Positions 46,667 through 57,560 of a DNA stretch of 64,000 nt are shown piece after piece. The stretch is taken from assembly GCF_905171765.1 (NCBI RefSeq), contig NC_053393.1, positions 63,395,371-63,459,370 on the forward strand, given 5' to 3'. How positions within the stretch are numbered: position 1 is the first letter of the stretch; each line of letters starts with the position of its first letter. The translations under genes were made by a program, and so were the position numbers. The stretch is from Bufo bufo. Lineage: Eukaryota > Chordata > Amphibia > Anura > Bufonidae. The notes under the pieces were generated by a model, which saw only the letters and a program-made list of their open reading frames with translations, ran no database searches and had not been told where the DNA came from.

Positions 46667-47128
46667 AGAGGACCTTTCACTAGAATAAAACATCTAAACT
46701 AACTATACAGACATGGAGAGCGGCGCCCAGGGATCTCCCTGCACTTACTGATATACCTGGGCGCCGCTCCGTTCTCCCGGTATAGCCTCCGGTATCTTCA
46801 TAGTTAGGCTCCACCCAGGGGAACCTGCCGGCGTCTCATTCTCCCAGGCTGTAGCGCTGGCCAATCGCAGCGCTCAGCTCATAGCCTGAGAGAAAAAAAA
46901 GCCTCTCAGGCTATGAGCTGAGCGCTGTGATTGGCCAGCGCTACAGCATGGGAGAATGAGACGCCTGGAGGTTCCCCTGGGTGGAGCCTAACTATGACAA
47001 TACCGGAGGCTATACCGGGAGAACGGAGCGGCGCCCAGGTATAATAGTAAGTGCAGGGAGATCCCTGGGCGCCGCTCTCCATGTCTGTATAGTTAGTTTA
47101 GATGTTTTATTCTAGTGAAAGGTCCTCT
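46667..47128. mobile_element. Palindromic TTAA MITE in Gypsy pol
   Basis: TTAA (46663-46666 and 47129-47132) flanks 462 bp. The element is an almost perfect palindrome: agaggacctttcactagaat... mirrored by ...attctagtgaaaggtcctct, with a ctatgagctgagcgctg loop. The Gypsy frame reads across the empty TTAA site as ...IV-NPVAF. Class T2/Kolobok or piggyBac-like. Confidence 0.92.
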
Positions 47129-47472
47129 TTAACCCTGTGGCCTTCCGTCTTGAAATTCCTCAGGCTTTGAAAATCCATAACGTATTTCATAAATCGTTGT
47201 TAAAGAAATGTGTCGAACATGTTGAGCCGTCCTCCTTGACTCCAGTTCCTGTCATGGTGGACGGCAATTTAGAATTTCAGATCAGCAGGATCGTGGACTC
47301 CCGAGTTCTCCCTCCAGTATCTCGTTCATTGGAGAGGGTACGGACCAGAGGAGACGATGTGGGTTCCAGCGACTGATGTTAATGCTAGTCGTCTGGTGAG
47401 AGTATTCCACAGAGCTCATCCTGATAAGGTCGGTCCTGGGTGCCCGGAGGTCACCTGTAGAATTTGGGGTAC

Positions 47473-48057
47473 TGTCACAACTGTGACAGGTGTTAGAAGG
47501 TCTGAAAGACTGACTGCACATGAGTGTTCTGACAACCTCTTTTGGTTTCACTTTGTCTGTGTGTTGCTGGTATGTCCACACCTCCTGTTCAGGTGTGGAT
47601 CATGTGACCTTTACCTCTCCCTATTTAGTCTTACTTTACCCATCACTCCTTGCTCTGGATAGCTTAATTTGGTTTTGGAGCTGGAGTGTGGTTCTTGTTG
47701 AAGTCCTCTTCATCCATCATCCTCAGAAGTTAAGTGTTCCGCTTGTTGTGTTTTGCATCCCCCCCCCCCCCACAGTTGTTTACTAGGCCTTAGCGAGACG
47801 CTTGTTCCTTCACCAGGGAAGGAACAGGTTGTCTCTGCCCTGTCATTACCTTTAGGGCATCCGAGGGTTACCAGGGTTTTCCAGGTTCCTGTGTATGGGC
47901 ATCTCTACCATCGAGAGGTGCCCATACGTATAGGAGTTAGGGCCAGGAGCAGGGTTTTATAGGTGGTGAACCTTTTCCTTCTCTAGCAGTGAGGCCTAGT
48001 GTCTTTACTATTCCTTCTTGTTGTCTTTTGGTGTTCTCCCCTACTACAACGGTGACA
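47473..48057 (+). repeat. 3' LTR of the Gypsy element
   Basis: 585 bp, TGTCACAACTG ... GGTGACA, matching the two halves of the 5' LTR with scattered substitutions (for example gttgaag against gttgatg). Preceded by a weak polypurine-like aatttggggtac. Contains a run of c's at 47759-47772. Followed by the duplication ACTGG. Confidence 0.95.
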
Positions 48058-48062
48058 ACTGG

Positions 48063-48835
48063 CAGACATACAAATCAGGAACCCAGAAATACAGACTTCA
48101 TGCACTTGGACACATGGACTTCAAGAGCAGCCTTCAGGAAGCTGGACACTGTTCAGACATAGCAGAACAGGGCAAGACAGACTTCAGGACCTTGGACATA
48201 CATACTTCAGGAACGGATTAGAGGAACTTGGACATTGTTCAGACATATTGCATTGTTCAGCAAATACATGAGCAAAACTAAGACCCAGCAGTACATGAAT
48301 ACAGACAGAAGCCAGCTTACACAAACAGATGGAAAGCTCCATACAGACTCTAGAACTGCATTAACAATGGCTAGGACACTAGGTCAGAAATCAGACACGG
48401 ACATAACCAGAACGAACCCAAACTATGAACTAGGACTATGACTAGGGCTTTGACAGACTCCAAACGGACCAAGTCAAGACATGACATGAAAGACAAGATA
48501 TGATTGCACAACCAGGGCAGGTCGCAGCATTCAAAATACATCTCCCCAAACTGACACAGAATACAGGACTATATAGCAGACTTAACGAAAGAATTAGTCA
48601 GATGCAGACACACACACAGCAAGGGAAGGATTAACCCTCACAATACAGAACTGAGGAGTACCAGCACATTGCCACAATTAACACCACAACAAACCAGACC
48701 AGGATACACAGTGAAATGGCCACATGAACCTTCATTGAACAAAATGGCCCAAATTCAAACCCACAAGCATCCAACACTGGCGCTTGTGGTACAATGGCAC
48801 AAGTGAAACACCATTATAACACTAAGTTTCCATTT
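48063..48835. repeat. Older CAG/ACA-rich repeat interrupted by the Gypsy element
   Basis: Words such as ggaacccagaaatacagact, gacttcaggaccttggacat and tggacattgttcagacat recur with variation. Continuous in character with the sequence just before 34459. Non-coding; identity unknown. Confidence 0.45.
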
Positions 48836-48839
48836 ATAC

Positions 48840-50210
48840 AATTATAATTCAGTACATGTACAAGCTTCAAGAGTTCCATAGATACATGGATACTTGTGGA
48901 ACTGTGAAACTACAGGAGGTACAGAGGCTGCATTCACACCTGGGCTTTAGAGCCCTGGGGGGCATATTGTCTCTCTGTCCGGTATGAACAAAGTAGGGAG
49001 CAGTATAATTAAGGTCTTGTAATAGGCCAAATTGCAGATTTTTAAAAATAAATGAAAATTAACGTTTTTTTTTGGGGGGGGGGTTATCTTTATTGGTGGG
49101 GGTCCGACAGCCTGTACACCCACCGATCAGCTGTTTGAAGAGACCATGGCAGTCCATTGAGCTTTATGGCCTCTCCCTAGGCCAGTGACGACACCAAGAC
49201 ATTGCTCACATGGCTTATGAGCAGCTCTGTACCAGTCAAGCGAATGAGCCTCGGCTGCAATACCAAGCATAGCCACTCTGCAATGTATGGTGCTGTACTT
49301 GGTAAGCTGTAATATTCTACAGTACTTCTGGAAAACTCCTTTAAGCTGCTTTGTCCTATGTACAAGCTCATTCCTGATACTGAAGAGATCATTGTGCTTG
49401 GCTCATACATTCAGGTTTACCCCATGTTTACCATACTTGTTTAAATGGTCATCTATCCATCCATCATGGTTGGTCAGGTCCCTGCAGAATAAATCTCCTT
49501 ATTGTCTTTTTATAAGGCATGCACAACTGGGAAATGACATTCGTCTTTTATGGCGATGGCTATGAATTTGTCTGAGCTTCTTCTAAATGCCACATCTATA
49601 TCAAAGAGAGAAAAAAAGGTAACTTGTACGAATATAAGGCAATTGTTCTTTATGTAAACTTTTCCAAAGTCACGCTGGCGATGACACGGAGGAGCATGCC
49701 TAGACCACAGGAATTTCAACCATCACTCATTTTCTGCCTTCACCATCTTGGAAACACTGTACAGTTTGTACTTTACACAGGCATAAAATAGATTTCTGTT
49801 GATATAATATTTAACGGTATTCATTCACGGGTCAGTGCTTGATACCCGAAATCCGCGGTTGCCTAGGTCCGTTCTTATAAGAAATCAAACATCACAGCTA
49901 AGGAAAATGAGGCTATTTGAACTAAAGTCCTGTTACATGTTGTGTAGCTGGAATCATAGCAATAACTGGCAAATTAAAAAAGCATAAAAATATTTAAGAA
50001 AAAACAAGAATATAAACACTGTAATGTGAAACACAGAGGCAGGAGAGAAAAAATAATATTGTGTGAAAGGAAATGTGAATCATTCTACATCATATTCATG
50101 AGCTGCCAGATTATATTAGACCTTGGAAAATAGACTAAAACACTCCGCTTAGCCAAGTTCCTTATTTTCTGTCTGATAATACTGCAGTGAAGGCTGTCTA
50201 TAATTAGAAA
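48840..50210. other. Non-coding, with one MITE-like block
   Basis: 49065-49345 (gggggggggttatctttatt, then gtgggggtccgacagcctgt, caccgatcagctgtttgaag, then actcctttaagctg) is a recognisable amphibian TTAA-type MITE fragment. The rest of the stretch shows no gene or repeat ends. Confidence 0.5.
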
Positions 50211-50214
50211 ACAA

Positions 50215-50515
50215 ATGGGTAAGATCTATAGTTGGCCATGCTTTTTTGAAAGCATTGGCCAAAAAGTTGATTGGCTGACAGCTTTTCCTCTCCCCCCTCT
50301 TTACACATGCACACTTGGCTCGGCTGAATCGGGAGAAAGGAGTAGGCCATTGCCAGACTTCTTTGTTGGTGGCTTATCATCCCTGAGAACAAAGGATCAG
50401 GCATGTTAAAATCCAACAGCCTAATCCTTCTTTTCCACTGACATCTGCTCCCAATGTTGAGTTGTAAGGCCCTCATGCCCATTAGATTGTCAACCTGTGT
50501 GTTCAACCAACATTA
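50215..50515. repeat. Dispersed repeat family R2, copy 2
   Basis: Shares with 18036-18300 the ordered words ttacacatgcacacttgg, gccagacttctttgttggtg, cttatcatccctgagaacaa and gacatctgct. Non-coding. Confidence 0.55.
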
Positions 50516-50516
50516 C

Positions 50517-50715
50517 TGGGTTATTCCCATCTGGACATTTATGGCACATTGATAGGATATGCCAGAAATGCCCAATAGGTGCAGGTTCCACCTCTGGGAT
50601 TGGCTACTATCTCAAGTACAGGGTCCTGAAGTAAATAAATGTGCATGAGCGGCTACCCCTCCATTCACAACTAAGGGACTTCCTGAGAATGCTTGCCCAG
50701 CTATTTTCAGAAGTT
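50517..50715. mobile_element. TTAA-MITE left half, related to 21002-21390
   Basis: Starts ttattcccatctggacattt and continues ggatatgccagaaatgccca, ctactatctcaagtac, parallel to 21015-21190. Ends abruptly where R1 copy 4 begins. Confidence 0.5.
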
Positions 50716-50945
50716 CCATAGTGGTGAATATAGGGGTGGCCACGTATGTTTGGTGGAGCCTTTGATGGTATCAGTTTGATATGGGTGCATGGCAGGAGAT
50801 ATATGTGCCATTTTGGAAAATGGAGCTGGAGTCAGTAACGAAGCCAGTTGTAGGGAATAGACAAGTAGCTCTTTACTAAAGTGCAGAATGGGAGTTGTAA
50901 TACATTTAATGATATCAAAACACATTTCCAATAAGTTCACAAATG
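50695..50945. repeat. Dispersed repeat family R1, copy 4 (left part)
   Basis: ggcaggagatatatgtgcca, agtcagtaacgaagccagtt and taaagtgcagaatgggagtt parallel 17285-17410. Only the left part of the family is present. Confidence 0.5.
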
Positions 50946-51000
50946 CAAATCTTCACTTATAGCATTGTAATATTAAATAACAAAAAAAACTTTCCAAGTT

Positions 51001-51647
51001 TTAAACAGCATTTGTCAGCAAGACCAACCCTAGTAAACCAGACATACTGCCTAGTAGGGTTAACCATGCTGAGTGCAACAACCCCTCACTTGCAGCAATC
51101 CAATGTGTCAATATTCAGAAATTCCTACTTTTATGTCTATGATAATGAGGTGCTCAGAGCTCCCTCTGTCCCCTCAAAATACAATTTCACCTCCGCCTTT
51201 CTACCTTAGCCACTCCCTCTCTTCCAGTGATTGACACTGTCCAAGACCCTGAAATCTTGCTCCTGCACCAGAGAAAGTTCAATCAGCGCATGCACAGTAG
51301 ATCTCATTTGGCTGTGCATTGTTCCTGAAATCCAAACTGCACTGACTGAACTCTTGATGACACATGAATAAGATTTCGCAGCCAGGTGTCAGAACCGTGA
51401 TGATGATGCCTGGCCCTGTCAATCACTGGGAGAGAGAAAGTGACTAAGGCGAAAAAAGCAAAGTTAAAGCAGAGCTCCGAGTGCTAGGCCCACCCCTCAG
51501 TGCTTCAGGCACCTAATTAGAGGAATTACTCAAAGACACATCGGATTGCTGCAAGAGAGGGCTCTTTGCACCTTTCCACTCCTTTCCACCCCACCTGGGA
51601 GTAAGCTTGATTTTCTAGGGTTGAACATGCTGACAGATGCCCTTTAA
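51001..51647. mobile_element. TTAA MITE, TTAAA-GCATTTGTCAGCA family
   Basis: Left end ttaaacagcatttgtcagca with ccaaccctagtaaacc; right end ggttgaacatgctgacagat then gccctttaa, its inverse. TTAA at 51001-51004 and 51644-51647. Inner arms ttgcagcaatccaatgtg and cacatcggattgctgcaa also mirror. Non-coding. Confidence 0.82.
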
Positions 51648-51869
51648 AACCTAGCATTTTTTGTATCATGTTTTTGTATGCCTTGTGTTTTTTTATATAG
51701 CAATAGCAAAGAGCCAGACCCAGAACATGCTTTGATTTCAAAAAAAGCAACTGACCCCACCTCCAAAAAAGACATACCTCATGGGTAAAGAGAATGCCAC
51801 CACTAAAAACACCTGTCAATATTTCCATTAGACTTCCATGCAACCTCTGGTACCTGGCGTACTTCGACT

Positions 51870-52265
51870 ATTAAATGGTACAAAAATGCCAGCACAAAAA
51901 CTGCAAAGCATCTCAAAAATGTCAAAGAGCAGTAAGAGCAGTGAGACTATGGAACTCTCTGCCTGAGGAGGTGGTGATGGTGAGTACAATAAAGGAATTC
52001 AAGAGGGGCCTGGATGTGTTTCTGGAGCGTAATAATATTACAGGCTATAGCTACTAGAGAGGGGTCGTTGATCCAGGGAGTTATTCTGATTGCCTGATTG
52101 GAGTCGGGAAGGAATTTTTTATTCCCCTAAAGTGGGGAAAATTGGCTTCTACCTCACAGGGTTTTTTTTTTTTTGCCTTCCTCTGGATCAACTTGCAGGA
52201 TAACAGGCCGAACTGGATGGACAAATGTCTTTTTTCGGCCTTATATACTATGTTACTATGTTAAA
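51870..52265 (+). pseudogene. CR1 LINE 3' end, copy B
   Basis: A 5'-truncated CR1 tail. The last coding bit (about 51930-52015) reads VRLWNSLPEEVV and TIKEFKRGLDVFLE, matching the C-terminus of the CR1 at 32237. The 3' region (ggcttctacctcacagggtt; gatcaacttgcaggataaca) ends in the ctatgttactatgtta microsatellite expected for CR1. Plus strand. Confidence 0.9.
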
Positions 52266-52565
52266 AAAGCCTATATGAGACACCAGCCCTACCGAAGCTA
52301 GAATACCCCTTTATAAACTGTAATGCCGTGGACTCCTATGACCAGTTTTGAAGAAAGGCAGGGACACAACAAAGTTTCTTCAACATGGTTTATTGCTTGT
52401 TCTAGCCAACTTACAGTTCAGTTACAGCTGGATTGCAGCTGGGTCAGGTAATCAGTCCACAAGCCAGTGTTTGCTTCCAGGCCCGGCGCTATAATAGGGC
52501 AAACCAAGCAGCTGCCTTAGGGCGCAGAGACGGGGGGGGCGGAGAAATGAAACTTTTTTTTTTAA
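52266..52565. other. Short non-coding stretch
   Basis: No recognised features beyond a G-run (cgggggggg at about 52530) and a T-run leading into the next element. Confidence 0.4.
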
Positions 52566-52570
52566 ATACC

Positions 52571-53217
52571 CCGTATTTTTCGCTCTATAAGACGCCGTTT
52601 TTCCCCTCCAAAGTCTTATGGGGCGAATACTAATGAAGCGCTTCCATTTTGGAAGCGCTTCATTAGTACCGGAGGACCGGGAAGCGGTGAAGGATCTGTT
52701 TTCACCGCTTCCTGGTCCTCCGCTCGGCTGTCTGATGTGGAGGGCTGCCTACCATGTGACCTCACGCTGTGCGCAGCCTTCACAGCTGACAGCCGAGAAC
52801 CAGGAAGAGGAGAGAGAGCGCTGGTGGTGAGGAGCAGCGGCGTCCAGGAGCAGGAAAGGCAAGTTTTTTTTTTTGTTTTTTTTTTGCGCTGTTGGCTGAC
52901 ATGGGGGCATGATGGCTGACATGTGGGCATGATGGCTGACATGTGGGCATGATGGCTGACATGTGGGCATGATGGCTGACATGACATGGGGGCATGATGG
53001 CTGACAATGGGGGGCTGATGGATGGGGGCTGATGGCTGACATGGGGGCATGATGGCTGACGGCTGACATGGGGCCTGATCTGAGGCATTGGGGCCTGAGC
53101 TGAGGTCTGATTAACATTGGGGGTCTGATTGCTGGTCTGACCTGAGGTGTAATGGAAAATATTTTTTTCTTATTATCCTCTTAAACCTAGGTGCGTCTTA
53201 TAGGGTGAAAAATACGG
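52571..53217. mobile_element. Non-autonomous element with ccgtatttttcgctctataa ends
   Basis: Left ccgtatttttcgctctataagac and right gtcttatagggtgaaaaatacgg are inverted. The inside has a gaagcgcttc palindrome (52636-52665), another around ggaagcggtga, and a minisatellite. End sequences are related to the 7598-8753 element. Non-coding. Confidence 0.8.
52893..53065. repeat. 20-bp minisatellite (catgatggctgacatgtggg)
   Basis: Five near-perfect 20-bp units followed by variants of ggggctgatggctgacatgg. Minus-strand frames through it give artefactual His/Pro/Ser-rich peptides. Confidence 0.9.
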
Positions 53218-53219
53218 TC

Positions 53220-53640
53220 CCCAAACCAGCGATTGTCTGAAGCAGAGAGAAGATACCAGGACCACACAGAGGAGAAGCCAGATGCTGCAGACGAGACCAG
53301 GGCCAGGTGAGCTGCGAGGGGGGGTTCCAAAATGTAGCTTTGCTTGTGTTGGCAAAAATCCTTGCACCAGCCCTGTTCATATGTGCCTTGCAGTGTGTGA
53401 TCTGCAGCCTCTCACTCAACAGACACACCCTGATTCCTAAAAATAGTTAAATAAACGACACACCCTTCTTCCTGCTGCTCACTTTTAAAACACAATTGTG
53501 GACATGAGCCACGTACAGTATAAACCCTGGAGTGAACCGTGGGGAGTAAGCACCCTCCCAGCTCTTTGCTTAGACCCAGTAAAAGCCAGGCCCGGATTAG
53601 CTGATACCAGCTTTACTAGGTAGCAACAGTGTCCACTATC
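53220..53640. other. No gene or recognised repeat
   Basis: Unremarkable non-coding sequence before Tc1 copy C. Confidence 0.45.
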
Positions 53641-53642
53641 TA

Positions 53643-54691
53643 CACTCACCTAAAGAATTATTAGGAACACCTGTTCTATTTCTCATTAATGCAATTATCT
53701 AGTCAACCAATCACATGGCAGTTGCTTCAATGCATTTAGGGGTGTGGTCCTGGTCAAGACAATCTCCTGAACTCCAAACTGAATGTCAGAATGGGAAAGA
53801 AAGGTGATTTAAGCAATTTTGAGCGTGGCATGGTTGTTGGTGCCAGACGGGCCGGTCTGAGTATTTCACAATCTGCTCAGTTACTGGGATTTTCACGCAC
53901 AACCATTTCTAGGGTTTACAAAGAATGGTGTGAAAAGGGAAAAACATCCAGTATGCGGCAGTCCTGTGGGCAAAAATGCCTTGTGGATGCTAGAGGTCAG
54001 AGGAGAATGGGCCGACTGATTCAAGCTGATAGAAGAGCAACGTTGACTGAAATAACCACTTGTTTCAACCGAGGTATGCAGCAAAGCATTTGTGAAGCCA
54101 CAACACGCACAACCTTGAGGCGGATGTTCTACAACAGCAGAAGACCCCACCGGGTACCACTCATCTCCACTACAAATAAGAAAAAGAGGCTACAATTTGC
54201 ACGAGCTCACCAAAATTGGACTGTTGAAGACTGGAAAAATGTTGCCTGGTCTGATGAGTCTCGATTTCTGTTGAGACATTCAAATGGTAGAGTCCGAATT
54301 TGGCGTAAACAGAATGAGAACATGTATCCATCCTCTGATGGCTACTTCCAGCAGGATAATGCACCATGTCACAAAGCTCGAATCATTTCAAATTGGTTTC
54401 TTGAACATGACAATGAGTTCACTGTACTAAAATGGTCCCCACAGTCACCAGATCTCAACCCAATAGAGCATCTTTGGGATGTGGTGGAATGGGAGCTCGT
54501 GCCCTGGATGTGCATTCCTCAAATCTCCATCAACTGCAAGATGCTATCCTATCAATATGGGCCAACATTTCTAAAGAATGCTATCAGCACCTTGTTGAAT
54601 CAATGCCACGTAGAATGAAGGCAGTTCTAAAGGCAAAAGGGGGTCCAACACCGTATTAGTATGGTGTTCCTAATAATTCTTTAGGTGAGTG
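53643..54691 (+). mobile_element. Tc1/mariner element, copy C
   Basis: TA (53641-53642) and TA (54692-54693) flank 1,049 bp with short ends cactcacctaaagaattatt and aataattctttaggtgagtg. Shorter than an intact member because of an internal deletion in the transposase. Confidence 0.93.
53791..54659 (+). pseudogene. Tc1-like transposase, copy C, internally deleted
   Basis: Starts MGKKGDLSNFERGMVVGARR with a helix-turn-helix (SISQSAQLLGFSRTTISRVYK). The first catalytic Asp is in AWSDESRF, the second in YFQQDNAPCHKA, and the Glu in SPDLNPIEHLWDVVE. Between the first and second Asp, only about 33 residues remain (WRKQNENM joins PSSDGY), whereas the family normally has about 55 more, so an in-frame deletion is inferred. 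A frameshift near 54495 moves the C-terminus to another frame (LHQLQDAILSIW ... ESMPRRMKAVLKAKGG, to 54659). Inactive. Confidence 0.92.
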
Positions 54692-54699
54692 TATCTTAG

Positions 54700-55560
54700 T
54701 GGACACTCTAGCTTCTGGCTTCCACTCCACCAAGGACAGGTACCTTGGTGGCACGTCTCAGGTGCATCCCTTCTAATATGTTTCCTGCACCATTCTCGGA
54801 GACACATACTGTCACGGTGGGGAGTGGGGGAAACCCCCCACCGTGCGGTGTCAAACGGAAAAGGGGATCAGCCAGGCCAAAAAGGAGTAATAAGGGAGCA
54901 GGTTACCTCTTACAACATCCCTAATCCTCTCCCTGACTCCTCACCGTATGAGCGGACCCCGATGGTGGGACGGCTCATACCCTGGATACCTAATATCCTG
55001 AGTCGCCTTGGAAATCCCTCACTTAGGAGCAGGGGAGAGACGACCTGCTCATCTCAGTCATGGAGGAACAGGAGTCTCTATCTGAGGCCAGGCTGCAAGG
55101 AGAGGGGAACACATACCACCGATGGAGATGGCAGGTAAGCGAAACCTATAACACACTTACTTGCCACAGACATACTGACTGGAACCCGTGCACAAGTGCT
55201 GGTGTCCACACCAACATTAGAGGACACAGCACACACCACAAACCCGACAGGGACCCAGGACACCCAAAGCTGCAATAAACATAAGACAGGGGAATGTCTA
55301 GCCAAACATGCTGGACACCAGACATGAAAAACCAAACTAAATATACCAAACACGTAACCACCGGCAACAGCATGCGTGGCAACCATGTCACAGCAATCAC
55401 CCAGAAGGCCGAGACACTGCCACCGCATGCTCTCACAGCAACACGCTGCCGCGGGCAACCGCAAGTGTGGCAACAGTGTCACAGCGTACACCATAGGCCT
55501 TGACACATACCTTCCGTCGTATATGAGCCCTGTCACTGCCTCACAAAACCTATTTATGTG
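54700..55560. repeat. LTR-like repeat fragment
   Basis: At 54811 tgtcacggtggggagtgggg is followed by an inverse ccccccaccgtg, giving a hairpin start like that of Gypsy LTRs. Downstream sequence is ACA-rich (gacatgctggacaccagac type) without frames of known families. No second LTR or target duplication found. Confidence 0.4.
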
Positions 55561-55564
55561 ATTC

Positions 55565-56220
55565 CTTGCTATTGTTCTCTGCACAATTTTACCAAATGGA
55601 CTAAAAGCTTTGTTATTACGAGCCAGGCTTTACAGTCGTATTTTTTGATGGTAACAACAGCAACGCCCTTGGAAGCTTTATATTAGATCAGATAAAATCC
55701 TTTTTTAGAGGATAGGAAATCTGTTCTTCATTTACAGCCTATTGCATTCTTAAACTGCGACTACTTCCCGTGCTACAACTCCTGCAGGGATGCAGGTGGT
55801 CAAGATCGGAATCTACTGCAAATTAAAAAGACGCTTTGCACTTATCTTAAACATTTTACGTCTAGACCGTTTTATCAGGCCGCTGTCGTAATGCTCATGT
55901 GCGTATTGATATGTTACATATGCCCTCTATCAAAAAAATTAAAAAGTGCTTTGAAATTGTGCCTCGTGTTAACTGTACGGCAGGAACCGGGAGTTCTTTC
56001 TGCTATTAAAGCTGTACAGTAAGATGACATGGAAGAGATTTCTACCTTATCATCTAAAAGTGGAGGGAAAGGAGCAAAATAAAATAAGACGTCAACATTT
56101 TCAGAAAGTCCAATTGTTTCTGGCTGTGCCCTGAATCGATCTTATAGTTTTCACAAGGTGCCTAAATATTCTCTACAAAAAAATAGCATGCTTTATGTCG
56201 GCTCAAGCAAGGGTCAAAAT
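55565..56220. other. No gene or recognised repeat
   Basis: AT-rich, short frames only. Confidence 0.45.
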
Positions 56221-56221
56221 G

Positions 56222-56838
56222 TAAGGCTTCATTCACATGACGGTATTTTTCTTCAGCGTCCGATCCGTGTTTTATTATTTCTATGGGGCCAGAAATATTG
56301 CACACTGATGTCTTACATGTGCTGTCGGCATCTATGCTGCCGGTCCACAAATTATAGAACATGTCCTATTCTTGTCCCTTTAAGGCTGAGTTCACACTTG
56401 AGCGTTTTACAGCGCGTTCAAACGCCTAAGGCTGGGTTCAGACCTGAGCGTATTTGATATGCGCATTTAACGCGCGTTTTTGTCGCACGTTTTTATGTGC
56501 GTTTTTTGCAATAGTAAACGCGCGTTTGACGTGATTGACTGCAGTGTCCTATGGCCACAAACGCGCGTCATAACGCCCCAAAGAAGCTCAAGAACTTGTT
56601 TGAGCGTAGGGCGTTTTTCAGCGCGTTCAAACGCGCTGTAAAACGCTCAAGTGAGAACCAGGGCCATAGGGAAGCATTGGTTTTCATGTGTTGAGCATTT
56701 TACAGCGCGTTTGAACGCGCTGTAAAACGCTCAAGTGTGAACCCAGCCTTACAGGCAAGTGCAGGATGGAGATGGCAAGTCTCTGTATTTTGCAGGTTTG
56801 CGGACCGCAGAATACATATGCTCGTATCCATGTAGCCT
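56222..56838. mobile_element. Nest of two to three Harbinger-like MITEs
   Basis: The outer element starts aaggcttcattcacatgacg and ends tccatgtagcctaa. Inside lies 56381-56753, taaggctgagttcacacttg to caagtgtgaacccagcctta. Inside that is a further start at 56428 (taaggctgggttcagacctg). Cores are gcgttcaaacgcgctgtaaaacgctc palindromes. No coding capacity. Confidence 0.7.
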
Positions 56839-56840
56839 AA

Positions 56841-57334
56841 GGCCTCTTTCACACGACAGTATGGCTTTTTCAGTGTTTTGCGGTCCGTTTTAAACGGATC
56901 CGTTGTTCCGTTTTTTGTTTCCGTTGTGTTTCCGTTTCTGTTCCGTTTTTCCGTTCCGTTTTTCCGTATGGCAAATACAGTATACAGTAATTTCATAGAA
57001 AAAATTGGGCTGGGCATAACCTTTTCAATAGATGGTTCCGCAAAAAACGGAACGGATACGGAAGACATACGGATGCATTTCCGTATGCATTCCGTTTTTT
57101 TGCGGACCCATAGACTTTAATGGAGCCACGGACTGTGATTTGCGGGCAATAATAGGACATGTTCTATGTTAAAACGGAACGGAAAAACGGAAATACGGAA
57201 ACGGAATGCATACGGAGTACATTCCGTTTTTTTTGCGGAACCATTGAAATGAATGGTTCCGTATACGGACCGTATACAGAACGCAAAAAACGGCCCGCAA
57301 AACGGAAAAAAAAAACGGTCGTGTGAAAGAGGCC
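56841..57334. mobile_element. Harbinger-type MITE, TAA-flanked
   Basis: TAA (56838-56840) and TAA (57335-57337) flank 494 bp with ends ggcctctttcacacgac and gtcgtgtgaaagaggcc. The inside consists of ttccgtttt/aaaacggaa permutations. Ends resemble the 6597-6984 element (ggcctcatgc...). Confidence 0.85.
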
Positions 57335-57477
57335 TAAGGCTGAAATTCCTCAGAAGCTAATGAGAAAGCCGTGCCGATTCTGGTGAAAAAACAAACAAAA
57401 ACGATTGATACATTTTCACCCTTTAAGAGTGAGGTTGTAGGAGTGCTCTGCTGGATCCTTAAAGAAGAAGTCTGGCA

Positions 57478-57560
57478 CTGTTGGACTATAAGACACCAGC
57501 ATCTTTTAGCGATATTTTTTTCCTGCTAAAGTGAGTCTTATAGTCCAAAAATACTGTATA
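57478..57560. mobile_element. Short remnant of the ggactataagac family
   Basis: ttggactataagacacc and gagtcttatagtccaaaaata face each other over about 80 bp with a gcatctttta loop; a foldback remnant related in its ends to 7598-8753. Confidence 0.6.

Larger units (their letters stand above)
42917..47465 (+). pseudogene. Gypsy pol: RT, RNase H, integrase, chromodomain (broken)
   Basis: RT starts at 42970 (FSDVFYES; PVNLIPGAKLPKSRLY) and is cut at 43173 by an insertion. It resumes at 44464 with a one-base loss before VKKKDG and a deletion of about 45 bp after KLDLRG, and retains MPFGLTNAP and the catalytic VVYIDDILIYS (about 44770-44800). RNase H follows to KADALSRSF (about 45575). Integrase has the HHCC finger (about 45730-45860), the catalytic MDFITDFP, VVSDRGTQF and QMERTNQNLE, and a stop at 46293. 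After the TTAA MITE, 47133-47465 encodes the chromodomain ([16 protein letters not shown]), with a frame slip near 47310. Chromodomains steer insertion to chromatin marks. Confidence 0.93.
34464..48057 (+). mobile_element. Ty3/Gypsy chromovirus with three nested insertions
   Basis: Two LTRs begin tgtcacaactgtgacagg and end with tgaca. They are flanked by the identical 5-bp duplication ACTGG (34459-34463 and 48058-48062). Order inside is gag, protease, RT, RNase H, integrase, chromodomain: the Metavirus/chromovirus layout of vertebrate Gypsy elements. Nested in it are a hAT element (34708-41313), an inverted-repeat element (43174-44458) and a TTAA MITE (46667-47128). Removing these lengths leaves about 5.2 kb, normal for the family. 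Every reading frame has lesions, so the element is dead. Confidence 0.95.

Noticed and set aside
52616..53117. Minus-strand frames rich in His, Pro, Ser (HAMSAIMPTCQPSCPH)
   Set aside because: Translation of the 20-bp minisatellite in different frames.
54811..54850. tgtcacggtgggg hairpin as a second copy of the 43174 element end
   Set aside because: Only the first bases (tgtcacgg) agree; the following sequence differs and no duplication is found.
55078..55584. 168-codon minus-strand Cys/Val-rich frame
   Set aside because: Lies in an LTR-like non-coding repeat; composition fits antisense of ACA-rich sequence and no motif is present.
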